From the NCBI GenBank assembly GCA_029817715.1, contig JARUPY010000382.1, positions 62,001-126,000 on the forward strand: a DNA stretch of 64,000 nucleotides, given 5' to 3'. Made by a program: the position numbers and the translations under genes. This stretch comes from Melastoma dodecandrum (lineage: Eukaryota; Streptophyta; Magnoliopsida; Myrtales; Melastomataceae). The first letter of the stretch is position 1. Each line of letters starts with the position of its first letter. Below, piece after piece: positions 47,275-57,880 of the stretch. Below the pieces are notes generated by a model. The model was not told where the DNA came from, did no database searches, and worked only from the letters and a program-made list of their open reading frames with translations.

Positions 47275-47915
47275 TTCAAACAGTCGGCGAGGATCGGAGT
47301 CAATGAAAGAGGGATTAACTAGGAGGAGAGATGCAACGAGATTTGCTGGATTTTCGGTAACTAACAGAAATAACAAACCAAAACCGCATTCAAAGCCCCC
47401 TTCGTTTACCTGGACTTGCTAAACAGTAGTCAAGAGTACAACATTTCTGGGACAACACGACACGGAATGAAGGAACACAGGCTGAATCATGGTTTTTCTA
47501 AACTCTGATCCGGATCGGGCTGTGTATTTTGGCTCCGACTCGTGTCGGACGGCCACAATTTACACCGAGACTGGACAATGGATGGCACTATCAGCGGCAT
47601 TCTGTTTCCTTTCTGCCTGTAGCGACCAGCACCAGGATTCGAGCCTTTCTTTCTGATTCTTCATCTTCTCCAATTGTTTCTTCGTGTGCTCCCTCTGAAT
47701 TCAGTACGCGAAGAGAATTCGATACGGGATGTTATTATATGCCGAATGCCTTATCGGCCAATGAATCACAATGCTGGGTATTACACTAATACGGTATAAA
47801 TTCAAATCTTTCACGATCATTTAGTGGATCTGTCTTAACACGAATCCCATTCCATGGTAAGGGAGATCAATGACTGAGAAAGGAAATGAAAGATGAGGAC
47901 AATGAATGACTTACG
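47275..47915. other. TFIIF beta upstream region
   Basis: Presumed promoter and leader of the TFIIF beta gene on the minus strand, then a spacer to the taxilin relic. A plus-strand frame of 86 codons at 47529-47789 shows no domain. Nothing else recognised. Confidence 0.5.
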
Positions 47916-48884
47916 TCCTCAACGAGCTCGATGATTGCCAAATCTGTTCTCTAGCACTTGCTCTTCAACGTCGCATTTTCCTTCCTCAGATCCTTTGTTG
48001 ACTTCGTCATCTGCATTGAGGGCGCATGCCACTAGTAAAACCACCATATTGACACGAGGAAACAGAAGAACAGCATTCTTACCTTCTCGATTTCTTGATT
48101 GAACGTCTCGAAAAGCTCATTGATTTTTGACAATGACTCCTGAACGAATGATTTTTAGGCAAGGAAAATAAGCGTACAAGGGTCATTGAATTTACCTGAA
48201 ATTGTAGAAAAATTTTCTCCATCCTGTAGTAAACTAAGATCGTAAGTCCTCGGTTTCCAATAGCTGTGATATTTGATCTGCATACACTTTCGTCTGAGCA
48301 CGTTCCTGGTGGCTTTCTCCTCTTGTTGCTTGATTTTCAAATTGGTGATTTGGAGTTCCAGACTTTTCTGCTTCAACTGCAAGCCGATAAACTAAATCAA
48401 ATGGTGTTTACTAAAAATGGTGAAAATTACCAAATATTTTAGGTATGACAAATAGAGCTGTTAGAGGTTCGGTCAAATGAAGAAACAAAGCAAGACCTGT
48501 TGTTCACGATGCTTTTCAGAAGGTGCATATTTATCTGCGAGCTGTTTCAGATTTATCTTCAGCCTGCATTAAGATTGCAATCCATCACCTTCAACAAAGG
48601 GAATGGTATTACTGTCACGTGAAGGGATAATTTAGGATTAGTATAGATGCTACATGACACAGCAAAAAATGCGTCAGCTTCGAGGATCATCAATTGAATT
48701 CGTTTGATGAACGTGTGGACATACTTATCTGCGGCAACATTTATGATCAAGTTCCTTCCTTAAAATAAAAAATCCTTCACCGTATATTAGCTATTCAGCT
48801 TATGCTATATTACAGCAACTGAGTTCATATAATGGCAAAGAAGGAGCTTACATCTCATTCTCCTCCACCCGAGAAAGACACCAT
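47916..48884 (-). pseudogene. Taxilin-family relic, truncated at both ends
   Basis: Minus-strand pieces in order match the taxilin coiled-coil: CLSRVEENEM, then KQLADKYAPSEKHREQQ, then LKQKSLELQITNLKIKQQEE, then YADQISQLLETED, then KINELFETFNQEIEK, then STKDLRKENATLKSKC. Several exon borders are still GT-AG. Lesions include a one-base loss in GCCACCAGGAACG that shifts frame, a TAG after DLRS, further shifts around WRKFF, and a TAG after LKSKC where glutamate is normal. The family's N-terminal part and C-terminal exons are missing. Taxilins bind syntaxins and act in vesicle traffic; this copy cannot make a full protein. Confidence 0.75.
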
Positions 48885-50891
48885 CTGTGAACCAAAAATA
48901 CCTATAAGGTCTTAAAATCAACCCCCTTAGGTTCTTCAAACACTCTAGAATACAAGTCCAAAACCTTTGTAATTGCCGGTGGCATCAGAAAGTTGATTCA
49001 AGCAAGTCGTTACAAAAACTCCCATTCCATCCTTCCAATCAGAGACACACCCTTGTTTCATTGCAGCAGCAGAACCACCCTCTGCACATAGTTGCACTTT
49101 TCACCCTTAACCATAAATTTCATCTCCATCTGCTCAAAGTCCCAATCTACCACCCCTAAGGTCTTCAATCACGACATTACTAACACACCACTTCACAAGC
49201 CTTTAAAGGCATTACTAACATCCTAGTTTCAAAAATTCACACCCTGCACTGTTCACGTTCAGAAGAGCACTCAATGCAATCTCCATTAGCTATCATCACC
49301 CTTTATAAAGGAATCTTGCGCAGTTGGCAACCAATCTGTCTTCCTAGTGTCACATTATGAGTACTGCCGGAGTCACCGAGCACATTCAATTTCCTCTTCT
49401 TGTAGAATCCAATCAATCGCATGCTCTCATAACCCACGCCCCCTTCCAAGCCATACAAAGCATGTAGGTGGGTGGTGGGTGTTTGGAACCTTGATCCCTG
49501 GTTTGAACCTCATCACGCACACTCCACTTGGAAAATTAAGGTTGGTCTCCTGGGTGATGGCTAATAAAGCCCAGGAGTCGCCCACCTGCTGGGCCTTTGT
49601 GCATCAATTGAAATTGAACCGACAGGGGAGCAGGTCTCAAGTCGGGCCCAGAGAGGATGTAGAGGGGCTGGGCCTGAGGTACGCAGGCTTGTAAAAGAGC
49701 CTCCGAATCTCGTGAGAGGGCTCGCAAAAAGTAAGTCCACCACGAACCCCGCTAATATAAAAAAAAAAGCATGTAGAGTAAGAATTGGAACAACTCCCTC
49801 TTCTCCGTTCTCCTTACACTCCAATTCCCATACATCATCCACACTTGTGTAAGCTCTGATGTTGTGTTTGGTTTAAGGATTCGGCTATGGAATGGACTAA
49901 CAATCATATTTATTTTCATTTTCTTATTTTTTTATTACGTTCATTTTCTTTTCATTCTATTTCATTTCCAAAATTTTAAAGAGAAATGGAATGAATGGAC
50001 ATTCCCTCCCTCGTGATAGGAAATGCCCATTCCATTCTCTTCCCTTGACTAAACGCACTATTTTTTTAAACAACTTTCTTCCAAATCACTATGTTTTTTT
50101 TCTCCCTTTCCATCTCATTCCATCCGAAATTCCATTCCGGAAACCAAACAGGCTATGATATTATAAAAAACAACTTCTTGTTGCCACAAATTAAAAGTGT
50201 ATTGTTCATCGTACCAAAAGTATAAGCCTTTCATCCTCATTTCTTCTATCTTAGAATAGGGAATCCTCTTATCGGGGGTTTATAAGCGTCTAACGTGTTA
50301 TTTATTATTGATGTTTTGTTTGAGTTATGTTGCTTGTCACTAATTTGCAATACTCTTGGGTAAGAGAAGGGAGAAATGTATTATTGTCCAGTGGAGTTTT
50401 AGGAGCTTACTCCGTGATGACGTTACTTCAAAAAATATTTTGCTAAGACAAGGTTAACAAAAACATATTTTGCCAACTGAACAAAGCTTGGAGCTTGAGG
50501 ACATTCTACAGCTTTGCTTTCCGAAGCCATTTACACTAGCAGAATTGGTTCAAGTCTTCGGGAAGGCATCAATGTTATAAGATCATAGCTTAGCATGACA
50601 GGGGGCGTAGATATCCGAACTGTTGTCCAACTTCATAGCTGAGCAGATGATACAGGGGGCAACCTAGTAAGGTAAAAGTCACGCAGCGGACAGATTTTCA
50701 ATCCAGAGCCAAGAAAGTTTGTCCTCAAGCAAGAAATGAATATCAACGCTACAAAAAATACTTAAACTGAGTTCATAACACCATTGCACTTGACAAAAAA
50801 GGGGGTTGTTCTACGCCATCGGAATCTGAACCCAAATCATAATCCAGATGCAAAAACTCTATAACCACCACCAAAGGCAGTCATCGTAGGT
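48885..50891. other. Repeat-bearing spacer without a supported gene
   Basis: Contains the MITE-like element at 49.9 kb (listed) and a GC-richer block at 49.44-49.75 kb whose frames have no domain and which may be transposon-derived. No intact gene recognised. Confidence 0.5.
49865..50150. mobile_element. MITE-like element with 10-bp perfect terminal inverted repeats
   Basis: Starts TGTTTGGTTT and ends AAACCAAACA, a perfect 10-base inverted pair. The next bases continue as an imperfect pair (AAGGATTCGGCTATGGAATGG against CCGGAATGGAATTTCGGATGG). The 286-base interior is self-complementary in GGAATG/CATTCC blocks and has no coding potential. These are features of a nonautonomous DNA transposon. 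I did not find a convincing target-site duplication, so the superfamily is open. Confidence 0.65.
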
Positions 50892-51516
<625 letters not shown>

Positions 51517-51569
51517 TTTGTTCCCTTCACTCTAATTAACTAACCAACCAACACAACACAAAAAAACAA

Positions 51570-52260
51570 AAACTTCAGATCGAGATGCTGACCAAATAAT
51601 CCCTTCAATAACTAGAAACACAAAATCACTAAACATTTATTAGAATTGACAAGGAGAATGATCAGATAGAGCTAATAAAAAAGGTCGAGTACCATCATCT
51701 TGGCAAACAAAATCAAACCAATAGGGAATCATATAGTCATCACCTAATTCTCCCAGTTGAAAAAACTCTCTAACCATACAGTAATGACTCACAGAAGCTC
51801 CACAACAGCAGTGATAAATAAAACAGAGATGCCAGGAACCACAATCATTCTCTTCAATAATTAGTAACTAAAAACAGCTAAACTTTAGTAGAAAGAAAGA
51901 AAGGGAGAATTAATCAGATAGAGTTAATACAAAAGATTGAATACCATCATCTCGGCATACAACATCAAACCAATAGGGAATCTTTACATCATCATTTAAT
52001 TCTCCCAACCAAAACAAAAGAAAAAAAACTCAACAAACTCCGAAGATATCCAATAAAAGCAGTCAAATCTAGATGCCAGCGAAAATTATACTCCTACACA
52101 CCAATCAGCACCGAAAAATCACTGAATATTCTTAAAAAGGGAGTCAGATAGAGCTAATACAATAGGTTGAATGCCATCATCTCGGGAAAACAAGATCAAA
52201 CCACTAGGGAATCATTACGTCGTAACCTCATTCTCCCATCCAAAACCTCTAGCCAAACGA
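51570..52260. repeat. Three tandem copies of a 230-250-bp unit in the RPS20 leader intron
   Basis: The landmark CAGATAGAG followed by TAATA, then CCATCATCT, CATCAAACCA and AGGGAATC occurs three times, with CAGATAGAG near 51663, 51915 and 52145 (spacings about 252 and 230). Each copy ends with an ATTCTCCCA motif. The copies differ by substitutions and small indels. They lie upstream of the RPS20 start codon, between it and the probable leader exon near 52.4-52.56 kb, so they would be inside the leader intron. Confidence 0.8.
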
Positions 52261-52495
52261 AAAAATAAAACAAAAAATTCACAAACGCCGGCAATCTAGA
52301 CGTAAACAACGAATCGAAAACACATGTCCGATCACAATTCCGGACATCAAGGACAAGGGGATCTGGAATTCGGAAGCGTCTCCCGGATCGTTACCTCTCC
52401 GCAAGTGGAGGGGGTGGATATGCGAAGTTGGCGACACAGCTACGGTAGCGGCGGCGCTCAGCTAAGAGTGATGATGGGAAACGCTGCATATGAAG

Positions 52496-52877
52496 CTAGG
52501 GTTTCATTTGGAGCGTGAAGGCCGTTTATATTCGATCTCAGTCTAGGGCTTCAACCCTGACCGTCCCATCCTGCTACCCGGGATCTCGTTATGGGCCTCA
52601 ATCTAGATCCCGAGAGCAGGCCCAAACAAATTCATTCCTCATTACCAAGTAGGCCCGGCCAACGGATCACATAATTCGTTATACGCCGCCCCGATCTTGA
52701 TCTGACGGTCAATATACGTTGAAACCCCAAAACCTTAGGGTTTTTTGTTGACGATGGGATATTTGCGTTGGGGAGGGGACTAGGATTCTCAACGTTGAGT
52801 TATAACCTTAGGATTGGGAAATGGACTTATGATCCAACGGTGGTACAGAAACCCTAGCTTCGGTGAGGTATATAAAA
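52496..52877. promoter_or_regulatory. Divergent promoter between RPS20 and EF-1alpha
   Basis: A telo-box in each orientation marks the two ends: CTAGGGTTT at 52496-52504 (facing RPS20) and AAACCCTAG at 52849-52857 (facing EF-1alpha). GGCCCA/TGGGCC site II motifs lie between them near 52592 and 52619-52624. A TATATAAAA box at 52869-52877 precedes the EF-1alpha leader. On the minus strand an ATATAAA lies near 52524-52531 for RPS20. Telo-box plus site II is a known signature of plant translation-machinery genes. Shared activity is inferred. Confidence 0.65.
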
Positions 52878-52975
52878 TCGCCCGGATCCCCATCTCATTT
52901 CACCCTCTTTGCGCTGGCGTCCTGAGCCTGTCCTCTCTCCCCGGTCTTCTTTTTCCTTGTGTTCATCGCTCCGAG

Positions 52976-53536
52976 GTAACGCCCGAGGGATCTTTTCCAC
53001 TTCTTCGTGAATTGTTATTCAATCATTGTTCTGGTTTTTGTTTGCTGTTGTTAATGTCGGACTGTTGGTGTAGTCTTAGATTCGTTGTGATCTGTGGCAT
53101 TTCCGCTTTATTGTGCCGCGTGGTACTTGTTTGTGGTTCGGATGGATGATTTTGGTGGTTTTATTTGTTGTAGATTTTAGATCGATGGAATTTTCATTAA
53201 TCCCTTTCTATCGATTTGTTTTCTTGAGTGAACTTTGTGTCGGATCACTTCAGTTAACTTTATCCTTAGATCTGTCGTTAATGCATAGATCTGTTGATTT
53301 ATTGAGTGCTGCTTGCTTTGTGGACTGATACTGATGATTGAGGAAGCTATTTTTTTATGTTGAGAATATATCGATCTGTTTGATATAATCCTTGCTTATA
53401 GTTGTTTGTGTTTTTCTTGATCTGCAGTCTATTATGATCTGTTTCTTTCAGCAATCTTCTAAAATCATTTGAATAGGAGTGCTTGGGTGATGATTTCCTG
53501 ATGTGAGCTGGCCATTGATCGTTATTCTTTATTTCA
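52976..53536 (+). other. Leader intron of EF-1alpha
   Basis: Donor CGAG|GTAACG and acceptor TTTCAG|GAACCC enclose a T-rich 561-base intron ending 16 bases before the start codon. An intron at this place in the 5' leader is characteristic of plant EF-1alpha genes and boosts their expression. Its presence shows this is not a processed pseudogene. Confidence 0.8.
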
Positions 53537-53552
53537 GGAACCCTTATCAGCC

Positions 53553-55012
53553 ATGGGTAAGGAGAAGGTTTCACATCAACATTGTCGTCATTGGTCATGT
53601 CGACTCTGGAAAGTCGACGACTACTGGCCACTTGATCTACAAGCTTGGAGGAATCGACAAGCGTGTGATTGAGAGGTTCGAGAAGGAAGCTGCTGAAAAT
53701 GAACAAGAGGTCATTCAAGTACGCCTGGGTACTTGACAAGCTCAAGGCTGAGCGCGAGCGTGGTATCACAATTGATATTGCTCTCTGGAAATTCGAGACC
53801 ACAAAGTACTACTGCACTGTCATCGATGCCCCTGGACATCGTGATTTCATCAAGAACATGATTACGGGAAACTTCCCAGCAGACTGTGCTGTACTCATCA
53901 TAGACTCCACCACTGGTGGTTTTGAGGCTGGTATCTCCAAGGATGGACAGACCGTGAGCATGCGCTCCTTGCCTTCACTCTTGGTTGTGAAGCAGATGAT
54001 TTGCTGCTGCAACAAGGTACTGTGGTGTTAAATTTTTACTACTGGTTTGTAGGATTGAGTCTTTGCTGACATGGGCCTGTCTTTTCAACAGATGGATGCC
54101 ACCACCCCTAAATACTCCAAGGCTCGTTATGATGAAATTGTGAAGGAAGTGTCTTCGTACTTGAAGAAGGTTGGCTACAATCCTGAGAAGATTCCCTTCG
54201 TCCCCATATCTGGATTCGATGGGAGACAACATGATTGAGAGATCCACCAACCTCGACTGGTACAAGGGGCCCACTCTTCTTGAGGCTCTCGACTTGATCC
54301 AGGAGCCCAAGAGGCCTTCGGACAAGCCTCTCCGTCTTTTCCCTCTGCAGGACGTGTACAAGATTTGGAGGCATCGGAACTGTACCTGTTGGTCGTGTCG
54401 AGACTGGTGTCCTGAAGCCCGGAATGGTTGTCACTTTCGGACCATCTGGACTGACTACTGAAGTTAAGTCTTTTGAGAATGCACCACGAGGCTCTTCAGG
54501 AGGCACTCCCTGGGGACAATTGTTGGCTTCAATGTGAAGAATGTGGCAGTTTAAGGATCTCAAGCGTGGTTTCGGTTGCCTCCAACTCCAAGGACGACCC
54601 TGCAAAGGAAGCTGCCAAGCTTCACCTCCCAGGTCATCATCAGGAACCAACCCTGGCCAGATTGGCAATGGTTTATGCCCCGGTTCTGGACTAGCCACAC
54701 CTCCACACATTGCCCGTCAAGTTTGCCGAGCCTCCTGACCAAGATCGATAGGAGATCTGGCAAAGGAGCTCTGAGAAGGAGCCCAAGTTCTTGAAGAACG
54801 GAGATGCAGGACTATGGGTATTAAGATTGATTCCCACCAAGCCCATGGTGGGGGTTGGAGACCTTCTCTCCGAGTACCCTCCCCTGGGGCGTTTTTGCGG
54901 TTAGGGACATGCGCCAGGGACCTGTTGCCAGTGGGTTGATCAAGAGCGGATCGGAAAATAGAAGGATCCATCTGGAGCCAAGGTCACTAAGTCCGCAGCC
55001 AAGAAGAAGTGA
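53553..55012 (+). pseudogene. EF1A: Translation elongation factor 1-alpha gene with many one-base indels
   Basis: Two coding exons, split by the intron 54017-54091, cover the whole protein. It starts MGKEKV and includes [20 protein letters not shown], the tRNA-GTPase motifs DAPGHRDF and [41 protein letters not shown], and the end SAAKKK with its stop. The frame is broken repeatedly by single-base gains or losses in short homopolymers: GGTTTCAC near 53570, GAAAATG near 53697, a compensated pair near 53871-53885, another near 53953-53990, TTCGATGGG near 54217, CTTTTCC near 54338, GATTTGG near 54364, CAGTTTAAG near 54550, and more to 54960. EF-1alpha delivers aminoacyl-tRNA to the ribosome. Splice sites, leader and promoter are normal, so base-calling errors in a multicopy gene are a serious alternative to decay. 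Confidence 0.88.
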
Positions 55013-56049
55013 TCAAATTGACGATCTGATTCTTGGAAGTCGGAAAGAGCGTGCAGGGGGGACGGTCGGGTGGAGTCTATGGTTTTTTTGTTAGGCATTT
55101 TGGATGGGTGGGGGGAAAAAGAAACCTTTTTTTTCAATCCTTAGATTTTTAAAAGTATATCGAGACTACTTTTTGTTTTGCGAGGGAACATATTTGTCAA
55201 ATTTGTTGTGTTTGTCTTGTGTTGCAGACAAAGGAGGAGTTAGAAATTTATGCCCCCTTTGTGTCGCTCTTCCGACAGATCGTCCACGATGATGCCAGAC
55301 TCGTTCATGCATTCGCTCTATTCAGACAAGTCACGTGAGACCGTGTCCCATATGGGATGGGGAATTTATATGTAAATTCTAGGTGGTTAGTTCGGTTTAA
55401 AGATTTAAGGTAAGAAATGAAAATTGACTAATAATATGATTTATTTAGTTTCCATCTCTTTTTTATTTTATTTATTTATTTGTTTTTTTTTAATTTTAAA
55501 GAGTAATAGAAATAATCATGAGCTAATTTGAAAATGAAAATTTTATTGATTTTTTTATTTAGCCGTGAAAATGTCCAAAATAAATCGAAACTAAAAATTT
55601 TTTGACTACATATTCTTAATATTCAGTAGTTGAAAATACTAAATTTCCATAAATTCAGTATTTTAGTGAATTAAACGATGTTTGTTTCAAAATATAAGGA
55701 ACGCGTGCTTAAAATATTGAGTTGAAAAAGGGACATTTATTTCCCTAAATTTTTAAGGCGTTTTAACAAAACACTATATTTTTTTAAAAAAATTAAATTA
55801 ATATTTTACATATTATTAATTAAAGAAACTTTAAATTAAAAACACTATTTCGCCTAAAAATTTAGGAACCATGGTTTAAGTAACATGACGCGTTTCTCGT
55901 ACTGGACTAGTTTGTAACTGAATGGATGATTGGTGTCAGTGAAGGTCTGTTGTGTTAAAGTCGACCAGTTATGTCCAGTTTGTTGTCGGTTATGTTGGGC
56001 TAGCATCGGCTCACTCAATCCTCTCGTTCAGGAGGTGCCAACCTACCAC
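55013..56049. other. 3' flank of EF-1alpha and AT-rich spacer
   Basis: The first 300 bases look like a GT-rich EF-1alpha 3' UTR. From 55.38 to 55.9 kb the sequence is very AT-rich. No gene recognised. Confidence 0.5.
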
Positions 56050-57880
56050 GTCAGCCAAACAGTTTATGCTTCAGTTAAAGCAGAGGCTCACGCCCCTTCT
56101 CCTGAAGAAGACGACAACCCCCGACAACCACCGCAGTATCCTCACATCCTTTACTCATCAAACTCCTAGACCTTTCCCCTGAGGGAACGACTTCGTCTAA
56201 CCGCCCGCCGCCTGTTCGATGGAATTCCCCCGCAGAGCGCACTTCCTCTGGGCAGCTCTCGTGGCACCATCTCGTCCGCCGGGGTCCGATATGATGTTTC
56301 TCCATTTTCCTGTTTGCCGAATCCCATGGGATCGGGATCCCCTACAATCCGGGTTTCATGCTCCTCGGCGGTGGTACTGAATAGCACTGTGCTCGGCTCG
56401 GCTCTGATTATCGAGGGGAGACAGGTTCATGCGGAAGGGCACATTGCTGTCCCGATGCTTTGGGCCCAATGAGATAGTGCAAGACCGCGCTCAATGGATA
56501 TGTACCGCCAAATGTGGGGATTATACATAATGGGGCTCGAGTTTGTTTGATGGAATCAGAAACAAGGGCCATTGTTGTCACATGGACTGCCATATGATTC
56601 GGGGTATTCAAAGCCTAGGTAGCATGATGGAGAATGCAGAGGATGTTGGTTTGACGAGATGGACGGGTGGAACGCATTTCTGTTGGGACTATACGCTGGT
56701 CGCTGGGTATGCGAACAATGGCGATATGGACTCGGCGAGAGGAGCTTTATGATTAAAAAATGGAGGTGAAGGGACACGGGTGACATTGGGTTAGCATGAT
56801 TTCTGGTTATGGTAGTAAATAGGGGGATGTAGTCAGGGCAAGACTTGTGTTTGACGACATGCCACCCGTGAAGGATGCTGCCGTGCGTGTTGGGCAGCAG
56901 TGTTGTTTGTTGTTTTATGAGCAGACAGATGGTTATGCAAAAGAAGCTCTGGAGTTTTACAGGAGAATAATGAGGTAAGTTGGGAGTTGCTGCAAGCGAG
57001 GTTGCCATGGGTGGGGGGCTATTTCTGCGTGTGCACAGCTGGTGGATTGTGAAAAAATGGCGGAGGAGCTGGAATAAAGACCTCGACGAGAGGTGGATGT
57101 TTCCGTAAAGCGGACCCCAACCAAACCGCAAAAGTTTGTCATATTTACGAGGAAGTACACTGCTTTCTCTTCCCTGGTACATGGTAGGTACGGATATTCA
57201 TATCCAAATTCCCTGATCACACATGCATTTCGAGGATGGCGGCGGGAACATCGCCAAGGCACATAAAGAGTATAACAGGAATGGAAACTAGGGATTTGGT
57301 ATCTTATGGTGCAATGATCACGGGCTTGGGACCGACACATGGCAAGGCACATGATGCTTTGGATCTCTTTCGGGAGATGCTTGCGCTGCTGGCATACACG
57401 CCGAATGAGGTCACATTTGTCTTCAGTGCTCAAAGCGTTGTAAGCTATACTGGGACTGGGTTGAAGAAGGATTAGGCTACTAATCGCAATGGATGACCGT
57501 AGGACTTCTAATAATTAAAGCCACAGGATCGAGCACCTATTCAAGTAATTATTGACTCTCCTCGAAGAGCCGGCGGAAGCTCGAGAGGGCGTTACAATAT
57601 TTTAGTCTGGCTTGGATTCACACAGTCGTCGATGCCGGTATATGGGAGGCTCTGCTAGGGGCTTGTAGAGTATATGGAAATCCTAAGCTGGGAGAGATCG
57701 TGGCCTAGGAAGCTTTTTCATGATTGAGCCTCGAAATGACCGGGGACATTACACTTCCTGGCAGGTATTTTATGCTTCTGCAGATAGGTGGGCCGATTGC
57801 GGAAAAGATTAGGGAGGGCCATGGCATTGCAGGGAATTGCAAAGACTCCCGGCAAGAGCAATACCTGTTATTAACAAAGT
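56050..57880 (+). pseudogene. Pentatricopeptide repeat (PPR, PLS-type) gene remnant
   Basis: PPR motifs can be followed in order across shifting frames. A TSAKQ-type N-terminus and LLKK-TTPDNHRSILTSF lie near 56055-56170. Then come MENAEDVG and VAGYANNGDMDSAR near 56620-56750, VSMISGYGS near 56800, RLVFDDMPPVKDA near 56845, AKEALEFYRRI near 56940, DLVSYGAMITGLG, HDALDLFREML and TPNEVTFV near 57295-57420, a GACRVYGNPKLGE-like stretch near 57665 and an RNDRGHYTS, ASADRWAD E-domain-like end near 57735-57800. At least eight frameshifts or stops interrupt it. Intact PPR proteins bind organelle RNA. There is no intron in the usual pattern and the damage is distributed, so a real pseudogene is likely, possibly worsened by sequence errors. 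Confidence 0.7.

Noticed and set aside
53347..53802. 151-codon minus-strand frame over the EF-1alpha leader intron
   Set aside because: It is antisense to the EF-1alpha leader intron and first coding exon and has no domain of its own.
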